Assembly: GCA_003354225.1 (NCBI GenBank)
Contig: PIVH01000282.1
Span: 1-6,532 of the forward strand
Reading direction: 5' to 3'
Source of the DNA: Globobulimina sp.
Lineage: Eukaryota; Foraminifera; Rotaliida
Length of the DNA stretch: 6,532 nucleotides
Part shown: positions 6,250 through 6,532 of the stretch, piece after piece
How the letters are laid out: each line of letters starts with the position of its first letter
Numbering within the stretch: position 1 is the stretch's first letter
Notes under the pieces: generated by a model
Database searches by the model: none
What the model saw: the letters and a program-made list of their open reading frames with translations, nothing else
Told to the model about the DNA's origin: nothing
Program-made: the position numbers and the translations under genes

Positions 6250-6531
6250 TCACACACACTCAAAAATTAATAAATCTTGTCTACGACCATAATAATCACT
6301 TGTTTGTTGTATTGATATTTTAATTTTTGTATATTTAATATTTAATGATGATGAGATTGATGAATATAAATAATATAACCAACTTCGTCTATTTCCACTC
6401 CCTTTGCTTGGATCCTTCCATACGCCATATAATGAACATTTTATTTTATTTCTTTTTCTTGTTTCACTTAAAATATCCAATAAACCACATAATGAAAATT
6501 GATATGAATAACGTCCACCAATACTCGTACA
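6250..6531 (-). CDS. Partial open frame running off the right edge, 3' end of a possible gene
   Basis: The frame is open from the window edge to TGA at 6252-6250, 93 residues. It is remarkable for AT-rich DNA to lack stops that long. The N-terminal two thirds look coding (GGRYSYQFSLCG, SETRKRNKIKCSLYG, VWKDPSKGSGNRRSW); the C-terminal third, rich in Ser, Ile, Lys and Tyr, is low in complexity. No domain is recognised. The peptides QFSLCG and KCSLYG, and the bases under them, look like a diverged repeat. Another frame on the same strand also gives a protein-like piece (AKGVEIDEVGYIIYIHQS), so a frameshift or a second decayed gene is possible. Start is outside the window. Confidence 0.4.
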   Translation of the reverse strand, partial: CTSIGGRYSYQFSLCGLLDILSETRKRNKIKCSLYGVWKDPSKGSGNRRSWLYYLYSSISSSLNIKYTKIKISIQQTSDYYGRRQDLLIFECV

Positions 6532-6532
6532 T

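Noticed and set aside
1-6532. tRNA, rRNA, CRISPR array, insertion sequence or viral genes
   Set aside because: No cloverleaf, regular spacer array, transposase or capsid motif was seen on reading both strands.

Overview
This window is eukaryotic nuclear DNA, most likely from a free-living protist. Two genes only make sense after removal of short GT-AG introns (70, 63 and 52 nt), all predicted stops of the well-supported genes are TAA, genes lie on both strands without operon order, and intergenic DNA is very AT-rich with long A and T runs. The kinase resembles kinases I associate with Rhizaria (foraminifera such as Reticulomyxa), but that is recall and not a search result, so the taxon is a weak inference.

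Layout. (1) 51-1241, plus strand: a metallophosphoesterase of the acid sphingomyelinase / endopolyphosphatase type; its frame is open to the left edge, so the true N-terminus may lie outside. (2) 1373-2768, minus strand, two exons: a complete bifunctional polynucleotide 3'-phosphatase/5'-kinase (PNKP) of 441 residues without an FHA domain. It converges on gene 1 with only 131 bp between stops. (3) 2769-3047: a 279-bp divergent promoter region. (4) 3048-4857, plus strand, three exons: a 564-residue protein kinase with a disordered N-terminus rich in S/T-P sites. (5) 4858-5468: AT-rich DNA with one good hairpin and no gene. (6) 5469-6142: a confusing stretch with a 57-codon minus-strand frame that could be a last exon, an inverted repeat, and a GC-richer island whose plus-strand coding sense is broken over three frames, most likely a decayed gene. 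(7) 6250-6531, minus strand: a 93-codon open frame running off the right edge, possibly the 3' end of another gene.

The three well-supported genes (phosphoesterase, DNA end repair enzyme, kinase) share no obvious pathway, and nothing here looks like a dedicated new system. The most informative points are the spliced gene models, three tandem copies of a branch-point-like heptamer core in the PNKP intron, unusual active-site residues in all three enzymes, and the unexplained coding-like debris in the last kilobase.
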